Shown here in pieces: positions 44,871-54,114 of a DNA stretch of 64,000 bases (within the stretch, counting starts at the first letter, position 1; the number at the start of each line of letters is the position of its first letter). The notes under the pieces were generated by a model, which was not told the DNA's origin, made no database searches, and saw nothing but the letters and a program-made list of their open reading frames with translations. The position numbers were made by a program, and so were the translations under genes. Source of the DNA: Caenibius tardaugens NBRC 16725. GTDB lineage: Bacteria; Pseudomonadota; Alphaproteobacteria; Sphingomonadales; Sphingomonadaceae. The stretch covers positions 2,154,001 to 2,218,000 of the forward strand of contig NZ_CP034179.1 of the NCBI RefSeq assembly GCF_003860345.1, in the 5' to 3' direction.

Positions 44871-47350
44871 CGCGCGAAGGCGGGATTGCGGATCTGGATC
44901 TGTTCGGCGTGGCCCCGGGCACTTCGCCGCTTGCCGCTTATGCCCCCGATCTGTCGCGCGGCGATCTCTACGCCGATGCACCGCAGCCCATTGCCGCGAA
45001 ATGGGACACCTTTGCCCGGGCCATCGCGGGCAGTCACGGGATCGAAGACTATCTCCAGCGGCATGTCGACGATCTCGGTCTCGGCTATCTTCTGACGGGC
45101 GATCAGCAGGAACGGGCCTGGCCGCTCAATCCCATGCCGGTGATGATCGGAGCCGCCGAATGGCAGGGCCTTGAAGACGGGCTGGTGCAGCGCGCCGAAC
45201 TGCTCGAACGGGTGATTGCGGATATCTATGGCCCGCAGCAGCTGATCATCGACGGTCATCTCCCGGCGCCGGCGGTTACCGGCAGCCGCGATTTCGCGCG
45301 CAAGATGGTGGGGGTTCCACCACCGGCGGGCCGCTATCTGCATGTCTATGCCGTGGATCTGGCGCGCGGACCCACGGGGGAATGGCGGGTTCTGGCGGAC
45401 CGGGTGCGGTTTCCGCTGGGCATCGGCTATGCGCTGGAAAACCGCATTGCCATGGGGCGCGGGCTTGGCAGCCTGCTGTCGTCCAATGCGGTGCGGCGCC
45501 TGTCGGACTTTTTCGATATTCTGCGGCGCGGGATCGCGGCCACCTGCGCGCGCGAAGAACCGCGGATTGCCTTGCTGACACCGGGGCGGTTCAATCAGGC
45601 CTATCCCGAACAGGCGCATCTGGCGCGTTATCTCGGTTTTGCGCTGGTGGAAGGGCGCGATCTGCTGGTGCAGGATGCGAAGCTGTTCGTCCGCACGATT
45701 GCGGGGCTCAAACGTGTCGATGCGCTGTGGCGCTGGATGAACGCCCGCCATCTCGACCCGCTGGCCTTCGATTCCCGATCGCAGATCGGCGTGCCCGAAC
45801 TGTTTTCGACCTGGGCCAACGGCGGACTGGTGACAGCCAACTGGCCCGGCGTTGGTGTGATCGAGGCGCGGGCCATGTCGGCATTTCTGCCGCGCCTGTC
45901 GGAAGTGCTGTTTAACCAGCCGCTCAAGCTGCCCAATCTTTCCACCTGGTGGTGCGGACAGGATTGGGAGCGACGCTATGTGATCGAGAATCTCGATGGG
46001 CTGATGGTCAGTTCGGCGTTCCATCAGCGCGTGGCTGCCATTGGGGGCCAACGGACACGCGCCGGGTCGAGTTTCAGCGGGGCGGAACGTCAGCACCTGC
46101 TGGATGCCATGGAACGTCGCCCAATGGATTACACCGCGCAGGAATTTATCCGCACCGGCACCACACCCTGCTGGGAAGCGGGCCGTTTCATGCCGCGCAG
46201 CCTGACGATCCGTACGTTTCTTGCGCGGGATGAACATGGGCAATGGCGGATGATGCCCGGTGGCCTTGCCCGCCTGTCGCAGGCAGGCGATTTGCGCACC
46301 CCGTTGATGGCGGAAGGCGATCTGTCGGCCGATATCTGCGTGGTCGATGATGTGCCGGGCGCCAATGTGTCGACCACCACGGCTCCGCGTTCCCCGGTAA
46401 TTCGCCGTGCCGTCAAAATTCTGCCCAGCCAGGCGGCGGACAACCTGTTCTGGCTGGGGCGTTATTGCGAACGGGCGCAGATGACCGCGCGTGTGGTGCG
46501 GGCCTTGCTGGAAACCTCCAGCCTGCAGGCGGAACAGCAGGTCAGCGATACCGTGCCGCACAGGCTGGCGTTGTTGCTTGCACGCTGGGGCGTGATTGAA
46601 AGCGCGGACGGGACACCGGAAGAACTGGCGGCCGCCGCGCTGGGGGATGTGAAACGCCCCGGTTCGCTCGTTTCGCTGGTGGACAATGTCCGGCAGATTG
46701 CCCGGTTGCTGCGCGATCGCCTGTTTGTCGACAGCTGGAGAGTGCTCAACCGGCCCATGCCGTCCTTTGTGCCGGGTGACAGCGATTCGATGGCACAGGC
46801 TGCAGAACGGCTTGCCGAACGGTTCGCCACGCTGGCGGGCATTACTGCAGATAGCATGAGCCGGACCGCCTCATGGAATTTCCTCGATATGGGGGTGCGG
46901 CTGGAACGGGCGTCACTGCTTTTGCAGACAACGCTGGAAATGGTGCCCGGCACCGCCAACTCCGATGATCTGACGGCTTTGCTCGACCTGTGCGATTGCC
47001 ACTACCTCTATCGTAACCGTTATCTGGCGGCGCCGTTTATCGCCCCGGTGTTCGATATGGTCCTGCTTGATCCGGCGCAGCCGCGGGGGTTGGCGTACCA
47101 GATCGACAAGTTGCAACACCATATCGAAAGCCTGCCGACGCTGCGCAATGATGGCATGCCGGAACAGCCGATGCTGGCGGTGCGGCGGATTGAGGCACAG
47201 ATCGCGGCCTGGGATGCCGAAGCGCTGACCCCGCACGCGCTCGAGGAAACGCTGGATGATATTCTGGTGCTGTCCGATGCGATCGCCCAGCGCTATTTCC
47301 TGCAGCGCGAACCGCAAGCCGGGCGGGCGGACAAGCTGGCGATCCAATGA
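44867..47350 (+). CDS. circularly permuted ATP-grasp / alpha-E domain fusion
   Basis: This 827-residue protein has the CP-ATP-grasp type 2 domain in the first half (about 70-480), with [50 protein letters not shown] and [14 protein letters not shown]. The alpha-E helical domain follows (about 510-815), with [20 protein letters not shown] near its start. In many genomes these are two separate genes. The ATP-grasp part probably ligates an amino acid or peptide using ATP, and the alpha-E domain is of unknown role. Four-base overlaps with both neighbours show tight coupling to the two transglutaminases. Confidence 0.92.
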   Translation: MTREGGIADLDLFGVAPGTSPLAAYAPDLSRGDLYADAPQPIAAKWDTFARAIAGSHGIEDYLQRHVDDLGLGYLLTGDQQERAWPLNPMPVMIGAAEWQGLEDGLVQRAELLERVIADIYGPQQLIIDGHLPAPAVTGSRDFARKMVGVPPPAGRYLHVYAVDLARGPTGEWRVLADRVRFPLGIGYALENRIAMGRGLGSLLSSNAVRRLSDFFDILRRGIAATCAREEPRIALLTPGRFNQAYPEQAHLARYLGFALVEGRDLLVQDAKLFVRTIAGLKRVDALWRWMNARHLDPLAFDSRSQIGVPELFSTWANGGLVTANWPGVGVIEARAMSAFLPRLSEVLFNQPLKLPNLSTWWCGQDWERRYVIENLDGLMVSSAFHQRVAAIGGQRTRAGSSFSGAERQHLLDAMERRPMDYTAQEFIRTGTTPCWEAGRFMPRSLTIRTFLARDEHGQWRMMPGGLARLSQAGDLRTPLMAEGDLSADICVVDDVPGANVSTTTAPRSPVIRRAVKILPSQAADNLFWLGRYCERAQMTARVVRALLETSSLQAEQQVSDTVPHRLALLLARWGVIESADGTPEELAAAALGDVKRPGSLVSLVDNVRQIARLLRDRLFVDSWRVLNRPMPSFVPGDSDSMAQAAERLAERFATLAGITADSMSRTASWNFLDMGVRLERASLLLQTTLEMVPGTANSDDLTALLDLCDCHYLYRNRYLAAPFIAPVFDMVLLDPAQPRGLAYQIDKLQHHIESLPTLRNDGMPEQPMLAVRRIEAQIAAWDAEALTPHALEETLDDILVLSDAIAQRYFLQREPQAGRADKLAIQ

Positions 47351-48222
47351 TCTATCAGGTCAATCACACATCGCGGGTGCGATACGGTGCGCCGGTTGAT
47401 TTGGCGCGGTTCGCCATCCGTCTCAAACCGGCATCGTGGCCGGGGCAGACATTGCTGTCCTATCACATGGATGTGTCACCGGTACCGACGCATCTGGCGG
47501 AAGAGTTCGGCCCTTATCAGGTCAACAACACGCTGGTTTCGATTGATGAGCGGCTGCAGGAACTGGTGGTGACCAGTGTGTTTCGTATGGAGGTCACGCC
47601 GCCGCCGGGCATTGTCGATGATGGAACCGATATCGCCACGGTCCGCAGCGCGGCTTTGCGAGTGGGCGATATCGCCACTTTTGCACCCGCCCCGTTCCTT
47701 TACGGATCGCGGGTTGTCGAACTGGAACCGGAAATCGGGGCATGGGCTGCGTCGATGCTGGGCGATACCGCCGGCATCGTGCCGGCAATCCGGGCGCTTT
47801 GTTCCAAAATCCACGCGGAATTTACCTATCTTCCCGGGGTGACGGACAGCGATACTCCACCGCTCGAGGCGTTTCGTGCCCGACATGGCGTGTGTCAGGA
47901 TTTTGCCCATGTGATGATTGCGGCCTTGCGCTGGTATGGCATTCCGGCCGCCTATGTCAGCGGTTATCTGCGCACTGAACCGCCGCCGGGGCGCCCGCGT
48001 CTGGTCGGTGCGGATGCCATGCATGCCTGGGTCAATGTCTGGTGCGGACCCAGGTTGGGCTGGGTGGCGATCGATCCGACCAACGACCGGATGGTGGATC
48101 AGGACTATGTAACCGTCGCCATGGGCCGCGATTATGCCGATATCGCACCGGTGGACGGGGTGTTCGTGGGCACGCCGGTTCAGAAAATGACGACGGGCGT
48201 CGATGTGATTCCGGAAGCGTAA
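47347..48222 (+). CDS. transglutaminase-like cysteine peptidase-fold protein
   Basis: This 291-residue protein has an N-terminal beta-sandwich (YQVNHTSRVRYGAPVDLARF and PVPTHLAEEFGPYQVNN) and a transglutaminase core with the catalytic cysteine in HGVCQDFAHVMIAALRWYGI, histidine in AMHAWVNVWC and aspartate in AIDPTNDRMV. In this cluster it likely hydrolyses or transfers the bond made by the ATP-grasp protein (inference). It has no signal peptide, so action is cytoplasmic. Confidence 0.93.
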   Translation: MIYQVNHTSRVRYGAPVDLARFAIRLKPASWPGQTLLSYHMDVSPVPTHLAEEFGPYQVNNTLVSIDERLQELVVTSVFRMEVTPPPGIVDDGTDIATVRSAALRVGDIATFAPAPFLYGSRVVELEPEIGAWAASMLGDTAGIVPAIRALCSKIHAEFTYLPGVTDSDTPPLEAFRARHGVCQDFAHVMIAALRWYGIPAAYVSGYLRTEPPPGRPRLVGADAMHAWVNVWCGPRLGWVAIDPTNDRMVDQDYVTVAMGRDYADIAPVDGVFVGTPVQKMTTGVDVIPEA

Positions 48223-48346
48223 CGGACCGCCGATACGCGGGTTCGCTGGCTTTTTCCCTGTCATGGGAAGGCGGGAAGAATAATTTTAGGCACCCCAAAT
48301 ATCCCTTGCGAGACATAACTCAATCGGATGGGTAGATATTTGTCCG

Positions 48347-48400
48347 GGCGCTGTTGAGGCGGTTGTAGTTCTCTCCCCTTTCAACCGGCTGAACAGCGCC
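48347..48400 (+). promoter_or_regulatory. strong hairpin with pyrimidine-rich loop in the leader of the 47-aa ORF / epsC
   Basis: GGCGCTGTT (48347-48355) pairs with AACAGCGCC (48392-48400) and CGGTTG (48360-48365) with CAACCG (48382-48387) across a small 4x4 internal loop. The 16-base apical loop (48366-48381) contains TTCTCTCCCCTT, complementary to a Shine-Dalgarno-type purine run. No long U-run follows, so it is not a simple terminator. It could be part of a leader RNA or a small RNA. Its role is unknown. Confidence 0.45.
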
Positions 48401-48503
48401 TCGCGGCTTTTGATGGATGTCAGCTTGCTCCGCGTAACCAACCGCTAAAGCGCACGAAACCAGGCGACAACGCAGGCTTCGTGTTCCCGCAAAGGATACG
48501 ACG

Positions 48504-48647
48504 ATGACCCGCAAACAAGTTTCTTCCCTGAACCGCACTGTGCAGAATCACACTAGCGTGCCGGTTCCACATCCGTCATGGCTGGGTGAAATACCCAATG
48601 GGCCGAAGATTTCGGCGCAGGAATTCTGGAAACGTCTGGGCCTATGA
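48504..48647 (+). CDS. 47-aa small protein translationally coupled to serine acetyltransferase
   Basis: ATG 48504 begins MTRKQVSSLNRTVQNHTSVP, and the frame ends with ISAQEFWKRLGL before TGA at 48645-48647. That stop overlaps the epsC start as ATGA. AAAGGA at 48491-48496 is a possible ribosome site. There are no cysteines, so it is not a cysteine-attenuator peptide of the usual kind. A basic N-terminus and a short amphipathic C-terminal helix are the only visible features. The clean overlap argues that it is translated. Function is unknown. Confidence 0.5.
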   Translation: MTRKQVSSLNRTVQNHTSVPVPHPSWLGEIPNGPKISAQEFWKRLGL

Positions 48648-49621
48648 CGAGTGCCGAATCCCAGGACGGCGAACAGGAGTCCTTCACGGACTTCTGGGAG
48701 GTCGACCATGTTGTTAACCGCCTGAGCGACATCAGGCGTTCATGGCGTGCGGCCAACACATCGCAATTCGAATATGGTGTCGAAGGGTTTCCTTCGCGTA
48801 CCAAGCTTGCGAAAGTGACCGAGGAACTTTCGGCGGTGCTGTTTCCGCTGCGGCTGGGGCCGGGGCATGTGCGCCCGCACAACGAAGACGAATTCGTCAC
48901 CAAGACGCTGCAAATCGCCTTGTCCCGGCTGCACAGCCAGCTCCGTCTCGAGCTGACCTATGCCTTGCCGGGCGTGACCCCGGATGAAATCGCGACACAG
49001 GCCTCGGCCATTGTTGCGAAACTCTCGCGCGCGTTGCCGCAGATCCGCATTCTGCTCGATACCGATATCGAAGCGGCCTTTCGCGGCGATCCTGCTGCCC
49101 GCAGCGTGGATGAAGTGCTGATCTGCTATCCCAGCATTCTGGCGATCATTCATTATCGTCTGGCGCATCAGCTCCATCAATTGGGCGCGCCGCTCGTGGC
49201 CCGGATCATCGCGGAAATCGCCCATGGCCGGACCGGGATCGATATCCACCCCGGCGCCACGATCGGCGAAGGGTTCTTTATCGATCACGGTACCGGTGTG
49301 GTTATCGGGGAAACCGCGATAATCGGAAACAATGTGCGCATTTACCAGGGGGTTACGCTGGGTGCGAAAAGCTTCCCCACCGATCAGGATGGGGCGCTGG
49401 TCAAGGCCATGCCGCGCCATCCCGTGGTGGAAGACAATGTCGTGATCTATGCAGGCGCAACGATTTTGGGCCGCGTGACCATCGGCCAAGGCTCGGAAAT
49501 AGGCGGCAACGTATGGCTTGCGCATGATGTGCCGCCCAACAGCCGGGTGCTGCAGGCGCGCGAACAGAATCAGGTGCTGACACCGGGGCTGGACGTTGTC
49601 GTGCCGCTCTCGGCAAGCTGA
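48644..49621 (+). CDS. epsC: serine O-acetyltransferase (EpsC/CysE type)
   Basis: This 325-residue enzyme acetylates serine with acetyl-CoA, the first step of cysteine synthesis. A long N-terminal helical region (about 1-180) is followed by the left-handed hexapeptide-repeat domain: HGRTGIDIHPGATIGEGFFI, DHGTGVVIGETAIIGNNVRI and YQGVTLGAKSFP, then VIYAGATILGRVTIGQGS. The catalytic histidine is in IDHGTGV. EpsC-type proteins are longer than E. coli CysE, as here. Feedback inhibition by cysteine is usual for the family. Translation is coupled to the 47-aa ORF. Confidence 0.93.
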   Translation: MTSAESQDGEQESFTDFWEVDHVVNRLSDIRRSWRAANTSQFEYGVEGFPSRTKLAKVTEELSAVLFPLRLGPGHVRPHNEDEFVTKTLQIALSRLHSQLRLELTYALPGVTPDEIATQASAIVAKLSRALPQIRILLDTDIEAAFRGDPAARSVDEVLICYPSILAIIHYRLAHQLHQLGAPLVARIIAEIAHGRTGIDIHPGATIGEGFFIDHGTGVVIGETAIIGNNVRIYQGVTLGAKSFPTDQDGALVKAMPRHPVVEDNVVIYAGATILGRVTIGQGSEIGGNVWLAHDVPPNSRVLQAREQNQVLTPGLDVVVPLSAS

Positions 49622-49916
49622 CCTTTCCCTCATAAAACGATTTAGGCTTTCTTCCACGGCCCCCAGAGGATCGTGGTGGCGCGCTTGCGCGCAGGCCAGA
49701 TACATGTGCTGTCGAGCCATAATTTAGCGATCGGGCCACCAGGCCGCGCATATCCCGTATATTATGTCAGAATCGCGAAAGAGTGGCTGTCCCGCATTGT
49801 AGGGCGGCTGACCAATTACAGCTATGAGCTGGGAAAATTCACTTTCGTGCACGCGCGCGGGAGCGTTTGTGCTCAACAATTCGAACTGAAAATTGATTAT
49901 CTCGAGGGAGGGTAAT

Positions 49917-52286
49917 GTGACCGATCTGAAATCTTTCCGGGCGGCGATGCTTGCAGGGGGGGCACTGGGTCTTTCGTCGATGCTGGCCGTTCCGGCACAG
50001 GCACAGGCAGACGCGCCGCAAGCGGCAGAAACAGCGCAATCGGGTGTCGGGGACATCGTGGTTACCGCGCGTCGCCGTGCGGAAAGCGTGCAGGATGTGC
50101 CGATCGCGGTGACCGCGCTCAGCAACGAACAGGTTGCCGTTCCCGGCGCCGTCGGCCTGACACAAGTCGCCCAGCTTGCCCCCAGCTTGCAGATTACGGC
50201 AACCAATGCCCGGCAGACCAACATCAATATCCGCGGTCTGGGCGCGACCCCGGCCTTCGCCAGCCTTGGCATGGAATATGGCGTCGGGGTCTATGTCGAT
50301 CAGGTCTATTACAGCCGCCCGGCCCAGGCGGCCTTCGACCTTTACGATCTGGCGCAAGTCGAAGTGCTGCGCGGCCCACAGGGCACGTTGTTCGGCAAGA
50401 ATACCACGGCCGGTGCGATCCACATCACGTCACAGGCGCCGACATTCGATCCTGAATTCCGCGGCGAAGTGAGCGTTGGCAACTACAAATCGCTGCAAGT
50501 GCGCGCCACCGGCGCGGCACCGATCACCGATAAGCTGGCCGTGCGCCTGACCGTGTCCAACACGGAACGCGACAAGGGCTTCATGAAGAACGTCTATGAT
50601 GGTTCGCGCAAATCGGATTTGCATACCCTGTCCATTCGTGGGCAACTGCTGTTCAAGCCGACGGATGAATTTTCGCTGCGCGTGATTGGCGATTACAGCA
50701 AGTACAAGCAGGATTGCTGTATCGGCACGATGACCAGCGTGCGCACCACGCGCGTGGACGGCAGCACTCTGCCCGCCAATTTCTATCAGCGTGTCGCCCG
50801 CTTCGGTTATACCCCGCTGGCGATCGATCCTTCGAAACGGGAAATGGATATCAATCGTCCGCTGCGGCTTGATCTCAAGACGCACGGGGTGACGGCGATT
50901 GCCGATTACGATCTCGGGGCGGCAACGATCACGTCCGTCACCGGTTGGCGCAAGCTCACTTATCTGCCCACGATTGACGCCGATCTTCTCCCGCTTGATA
51001 TCTTCGTCGATGCCGGGATTTACGAGAAGCAGCGCCAGTTCAGCCAGGAACTGCGGATTGCCTCAAACGGCAAGAACACGGTCGATTACGTGGTTGGCCT
51101 TTATTATTTCAACCAGCGGATCGATGACAAGATCTTCACCAAGTACGGGGAAGATGCCGCCTTGTGGATTCTCGGGCCGGCGCCCTCCAGCGCGCAGGCA
51201 TCCGTGGGTGGGCAGGCTGCGCTGAACGGACTGTTCGTCGATGGCACCGCACGGGCCGATACCAAGAGCTATGCGGCATTCGGGCAGGTCATATGGCACG
51301 TGAATGATCGTTTCGATGTCACGGCGGGCCTGCGTTATACCAAGGAAAAGAAGACCGGCTTCTTCGAACAGGTGCAGCGTGGCCCAACGCTGACACCGGC
51401 CGAGATTCTGCTGGGGGCGCAGGCGATCCGCAATTCTTTCGGCGCCAATATCCCGCGCTATGACGCGAGAACCAAGGAAGACAATCTCTCCGGTGCTATC
51501 ACCCTGTCGTACAAGATCACACCCGATGTGATGATCTACGGGACCTATGCCAAGGGCTACAAGTCGGGCGGCCTCAACCTCAATGCGACCCCGGCGCCCA
51601 AAGTCATTGCCCCGGAAAAGGTCGACAATTTCGAAGCGGGTATCAAGTCGACCCTGTTCGATCGCATGCTGACGCTGAATCTGGCGGCATTCCACACCAA
51701 GATCCGCAATTACCAGAGCCAGCAGGTCGATACGACCGTTGCGCCCACCGCCTATATTGCCAATGTCGGCACGGTGCGTACCCAGGGGCTGGAATTCGAT
51801 GCAAACCTGCGTCCGGTCCGCAACCTCAGCCTGTTCGCATCGGCCAGCTATGTCGATGCGATCTACAAATCGTTCCGCAATGCGCAGTGCCCGCTGGAAT
51901 ATCAGGGTCTGCAGGCCGTTTGCGATCTGAGCGGACGCGGTCTGCCCGGCGTGTCGAAATATTCGGTTTCGCTTGGCGGTGAATATGCGGCGGACGTGGC
52001 ATCGGGCGCCGAAGCCTATATCAACGCGAACTACAGCTACAGGTCGAAATTCAACGCGGCCTACAATCTTGCCGAAGATGCGGTGATCAAAGGGTACGGC
52101 CTCACCAACCTGCGCATCGGCCTGCGCCATCCCGATGGGCGCTGGGACGTATCCGTTTATGCGCGGAACCTGTTCAATACGAAATATTTCAACAATATCG
52201 GACCGGCGGCCTTCAACACCGGCCAATACAGCGGTGGCCCGGGCGATCCGCGCACCGTGGGCGTGACGCTGCGCTCATCGCTGTGA
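49917..52286 (+). CDS. TonB-dependent receptor, pairs with sulfatase gene
   Basis: GTG 49917 was chosen because GAGGGAGG at 49904-49911 lies 5 bases upstream; the frame is open further 5' but lacks such a site. The 789-residue product has a signal peptide ending AVPAQAQA, a TonB box-like GDIVVTARRRAESVQDVPIA, a plug with RTNINIRGLG absent a strict match but with VEVLRGPQGTLFGKNTTAGA, and a 22-strand-type barrel ending in aromatic/leucine residues. It imports a bulky or scarce ligand across the outer membrane using the proton-motive force. The secreted sulfatase gene 41 bases downstream suggests a sulfated ligand. The 295 bases upstream hold no gene that I can support. Confidence 0.9.
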   Translation: MTDLKSFRAAMLAGGALGLSSMLAVPAQAQADAPQAAETAQSGVGDIVVTARRRAESVQDVPIAVTALSNEQVAVPGAVGLTQVAQLAPSLQITATNARQTNINIRGLGATPAFASLGMEYGVGVYVDQVYYSRPAQAAFDLYDLAQVEVLRGPQGTLFGKNTTAGAIHITSQAPTFDPEFRGEVSVGNYKSLQVRATGAAPITDKLAVRLTVSNTERDKGFMKNVYDGSRKSDLHTLSIRGQLLFKPTDEFSLRVIGDYSKYKQDCCIGTMTSVRTTRVDGSTLPANFYQRVARFGYTPLAIDPSKREMDINRPLRLDLKTHGVTAIADYDLGAATITSVTGWRKLTYLPTIDADLLPLDIFVDAGIYEKQRQFSQELRIASNGKNTVDYVVGLYYFNQRIDDKIFTKYGEDAALWILGPAPSSAQASVGGQAALNGLFVDGTARADTKSYAAFGQVIWHVNDRFDVTAGLRYTKEKKTGFFEQVQRGPTLTPAEILLGAQAIRNSFGANIPRYDARTKEDNLSGAITLSYKITPDVMIYGTYAKGYKSGGLNLNATPAPKVIAPEKVDNFEAGIKSTLFDRMLTLNLAAFHTKIRNYQSQQVDTTVAPTAYIANVGTVRTQGLEFDANLRPVRNLSLFASASYVDAIYKSFRNAQCPLEYQGLQAVCDLSGRGLPGVSKYSVSLGGEYAADVASGAEAYINANYSYRSKFNAAYNLAEDAVIKGYGLTNLRIGLRHPDGRWDVSVYARNLFNTKYFNNIGPAAFNTGQYSGGPGDPRTVGVTLRSSL

Positions 52287-52327
52287 TGACACGTTAATAC
52301 CAAGAAAAGAGCCGGAGAGGGCGAATT

Positions 52328-53983
52328 ATGAAAATGCTCAATAAGTTACTGGCTGCTACGGCCATGACAGGCCTGTCGGTTTCCTCTGTTTCGGCAGAGG
52401 AAACCCGGCCCAACATAATTGTGGTTATGGTCGATGATATGGGCTTTTCCGATCTGGGGGCGTTCGGTGGTGAAATCCGTACGCCCAATCTGGATGCGCT
52501 CGCCAACAAGGGGGTTCGGTTCACCAATTTCCATACGACCCCGGTCTGCGCCCCCACGCGTGCGGAGTTCATGACTGGGGTCGATCACCACCAGACCGGT
52601 ATCGGGAATTTCCCCGAACTGCGGCAGGATAACCAGATCGACAAACCGGGTTACGAAGGGTTTCTGACCGATCGCGTTGTCACCATCGCCGAACGCCTGA
52701 AGGATGCGGGATATTCGACGTTCCAGTCGGGCAAATGGCATCTGGGATATGATCCGCGGGCCAATCCGGTGGCGCGTGGTTTCGACCATTCGTTCACCAT
52801 GCTGGGCGGCGGCCACAACCATTTTGGAACCGACCAGAACCGCGAACGCCCCGACCTGCCCAACGTCGGGCTGGTCTACACGCTCGATGGCAAGGAAGTG
52901 AAAATTCCCGCGAAGTTCTATTCGACGGATTATTTCACCGATCAGTTCATCTCGTTCCTGCCTGATGCGAAGGATAAGCGCCCGTTCTTCGGCTATCTGG
53001 CGCTGACGGCGCCGCATTATCCGATTCAGGCACCGGCCGAGGATATTCGCCGTTATGCTGGCAAATACGATGCCGGTTATGACGCGCTGCGCGAAGCCCG
53101 GTTGAAACGGATGAAGGAACTGGGGCTGATCGCGGACAATGTCGTGCCCCACGCCCAGACATCGTCGAAACGCTGGGCGGATCTGACGGACGAGGAAAAA
53201 CGGATCGAGGCGCGGACGATGGAAGCCTATGCCGCCATGGTCGACCATATCGACCAGAGCATGGGCAAGCTGGTCGCCGAACTGAAAAAGCGTGGCAAGT
53301 ACGACAACACCATCATTATGTTCTTCTCGGACAACGGTCCGGAAGGTCATGAACTGGATAAGTCGTTCATCATTCCCGAAGCCGGCAAGGCCATGCTGGC
53401 AGCGGGTGACAACACGCTCGATTCCATCGGCTCCGCCAACTCCTATGTCTGGTACAAGTCGAACTGGGCAGAGGCGGGATCGGCACCGTTCCGGCTGTCG
53501 AAGTCCTTCCCGACCGAAGGGGGGACGCGCGTGGTGTCGTTCCTCAGTTATCCCAAACATGCCCGCAGCGGGATTGAGCCGAGCTATATCTCGGTGCGCG
53601 ATGTGCTGCCCACCATGCTCGATTTCGCCAAAGTGAAGCTGGACAATCCGGCCGAATACAAGGGCAAGGCCGTGGTCGCACCGCAGGGAATCTCGTTCGC
53701 CCAGCGTATCCTGCCGGGTGCGCCTGCCCCGCAGCTTTCCCCGACCTTTGCCGCAGGGGAAATGTTCGGCCGCCGCTACGTTCGCGATGGCCGGTGGAAA
53801 GCCGTGCACATTCCGCCGCCAACCGGCACGGGTCATTGGGAACTGTTCGATGTCGAGGCCGATCCCGGTGAAACCAAAGATCTCTCCCGGAACAATCGCG
53901 ATCAACTGGGCAAGATGGTGAAGGCATGGAATGCCTATGCCGCTGACAAGGGCGTCGTTCCGCCGATCATTCCGGGGAACTGA
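52328..53983 (+). CDS. secreted arylsulfatase-type sulfatase
   Basis: This 551-residue protein has a 23-residue signal peptide (MKMLNKLLAA, then SVSSVSA). Metal-binding D36-D37 lie in VMVDDMGFSD. The sulfatase signature C74-A-P-T-R is present; its cysteine must be turned into formylglycine by a generating enzyme encoded elsewhere. FQSGKWHLGY and FFSDNGPEGHE provide further active-site residues. It removes sulfate from organic esters in the periplasm. Together with the receptor upstream it resembles a uptake-and-desulfation unit. The natural substrate is not visible. A GC-rich hairpin follows. Confidence 0.93.
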   Translation: MKMLNKLLAATAMTGLSVSSVSAEETRPNIIVVMVDDMGFSDLGAFGGEIRTPNLDALANKGVRFTNFHTTPVCAPTRAEFMTGVDHHQTGIGNFPELRQDNQIDKPGYEGFLTDRVVTIAERLKDAGYSTFQSGKWHLGYDPRANPVARGFDHSFTMLGGGHNHFGTDQNRERPDLPNVGLVYTLDGKEVKIPAKFYSTDYFTDQFISFLPDAKDKRPFFGYLALTAPHYPIQAPAEDIRRYAGKYDAGYDALREARLKRMKELGLIADNVVPHAQTSSKRWADLTDEEKRIEARTMEAYAAMVDHIDQSMGKLVAELKKRGKYDNTIIMFFSDNGPEGHELDKSFIIPEAGKAMLAAGDNTLDSIGSANSYVWYKSNWAEAGSAPFRLSKSFPTEGGTRVVSFLSYPKHARSGIEPSYISVRDVLPTMLDFAKVKLDNPAEYKGKAVVAPQGISFAQRILPGAPAPQLSPTFAAGEMFGRRYVRDGRWKAVHIPPPTGTGHWELFDVEADPGETKDLSRNNRDQLGKMVKAWNAYAADKGVVPPIIPGN

Positions 53984-53991
53984 CATGGCGT

Positions 53992-54015
53992 GGGGGCCGC
54001 CTGCGGGCGGTCCCC
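53992..54015 (+). terminator. GC-rich hairpin after the sulfatase gene
   Basis: GGGGGCCGCC and GGCGGTCCCC pair around TGCG with one G-T pair. No T-run follows, so termination would be weak or factor-assisted. It separates the sulfatase from the epoxide hydrolase. Confidence 0.4.
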
Positions 54016-54114
54016 GTCATGACCGGTTGCCCTTGCTGCTTCTGGCGTTGAGTAATTTTATAGCATGCTATAGCAATGCTGGAACGCGGCGATTACGCCG
54101 GTGGGAGAGCATTG

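Noticed and set aside
48301-48503. A known cysteine or SAM riboswitch upstream of epsC
   Set aside because: No SAM-I, SAM-II or other aptamer core that I recognise; only the long hairpin is supported.
49673-49915. An 80-codon plus frame upstream of the 49917 TonB receptor
   Set aside because: No ribosome site, unusual composition and no motif; the region is better read as promoter/leader.
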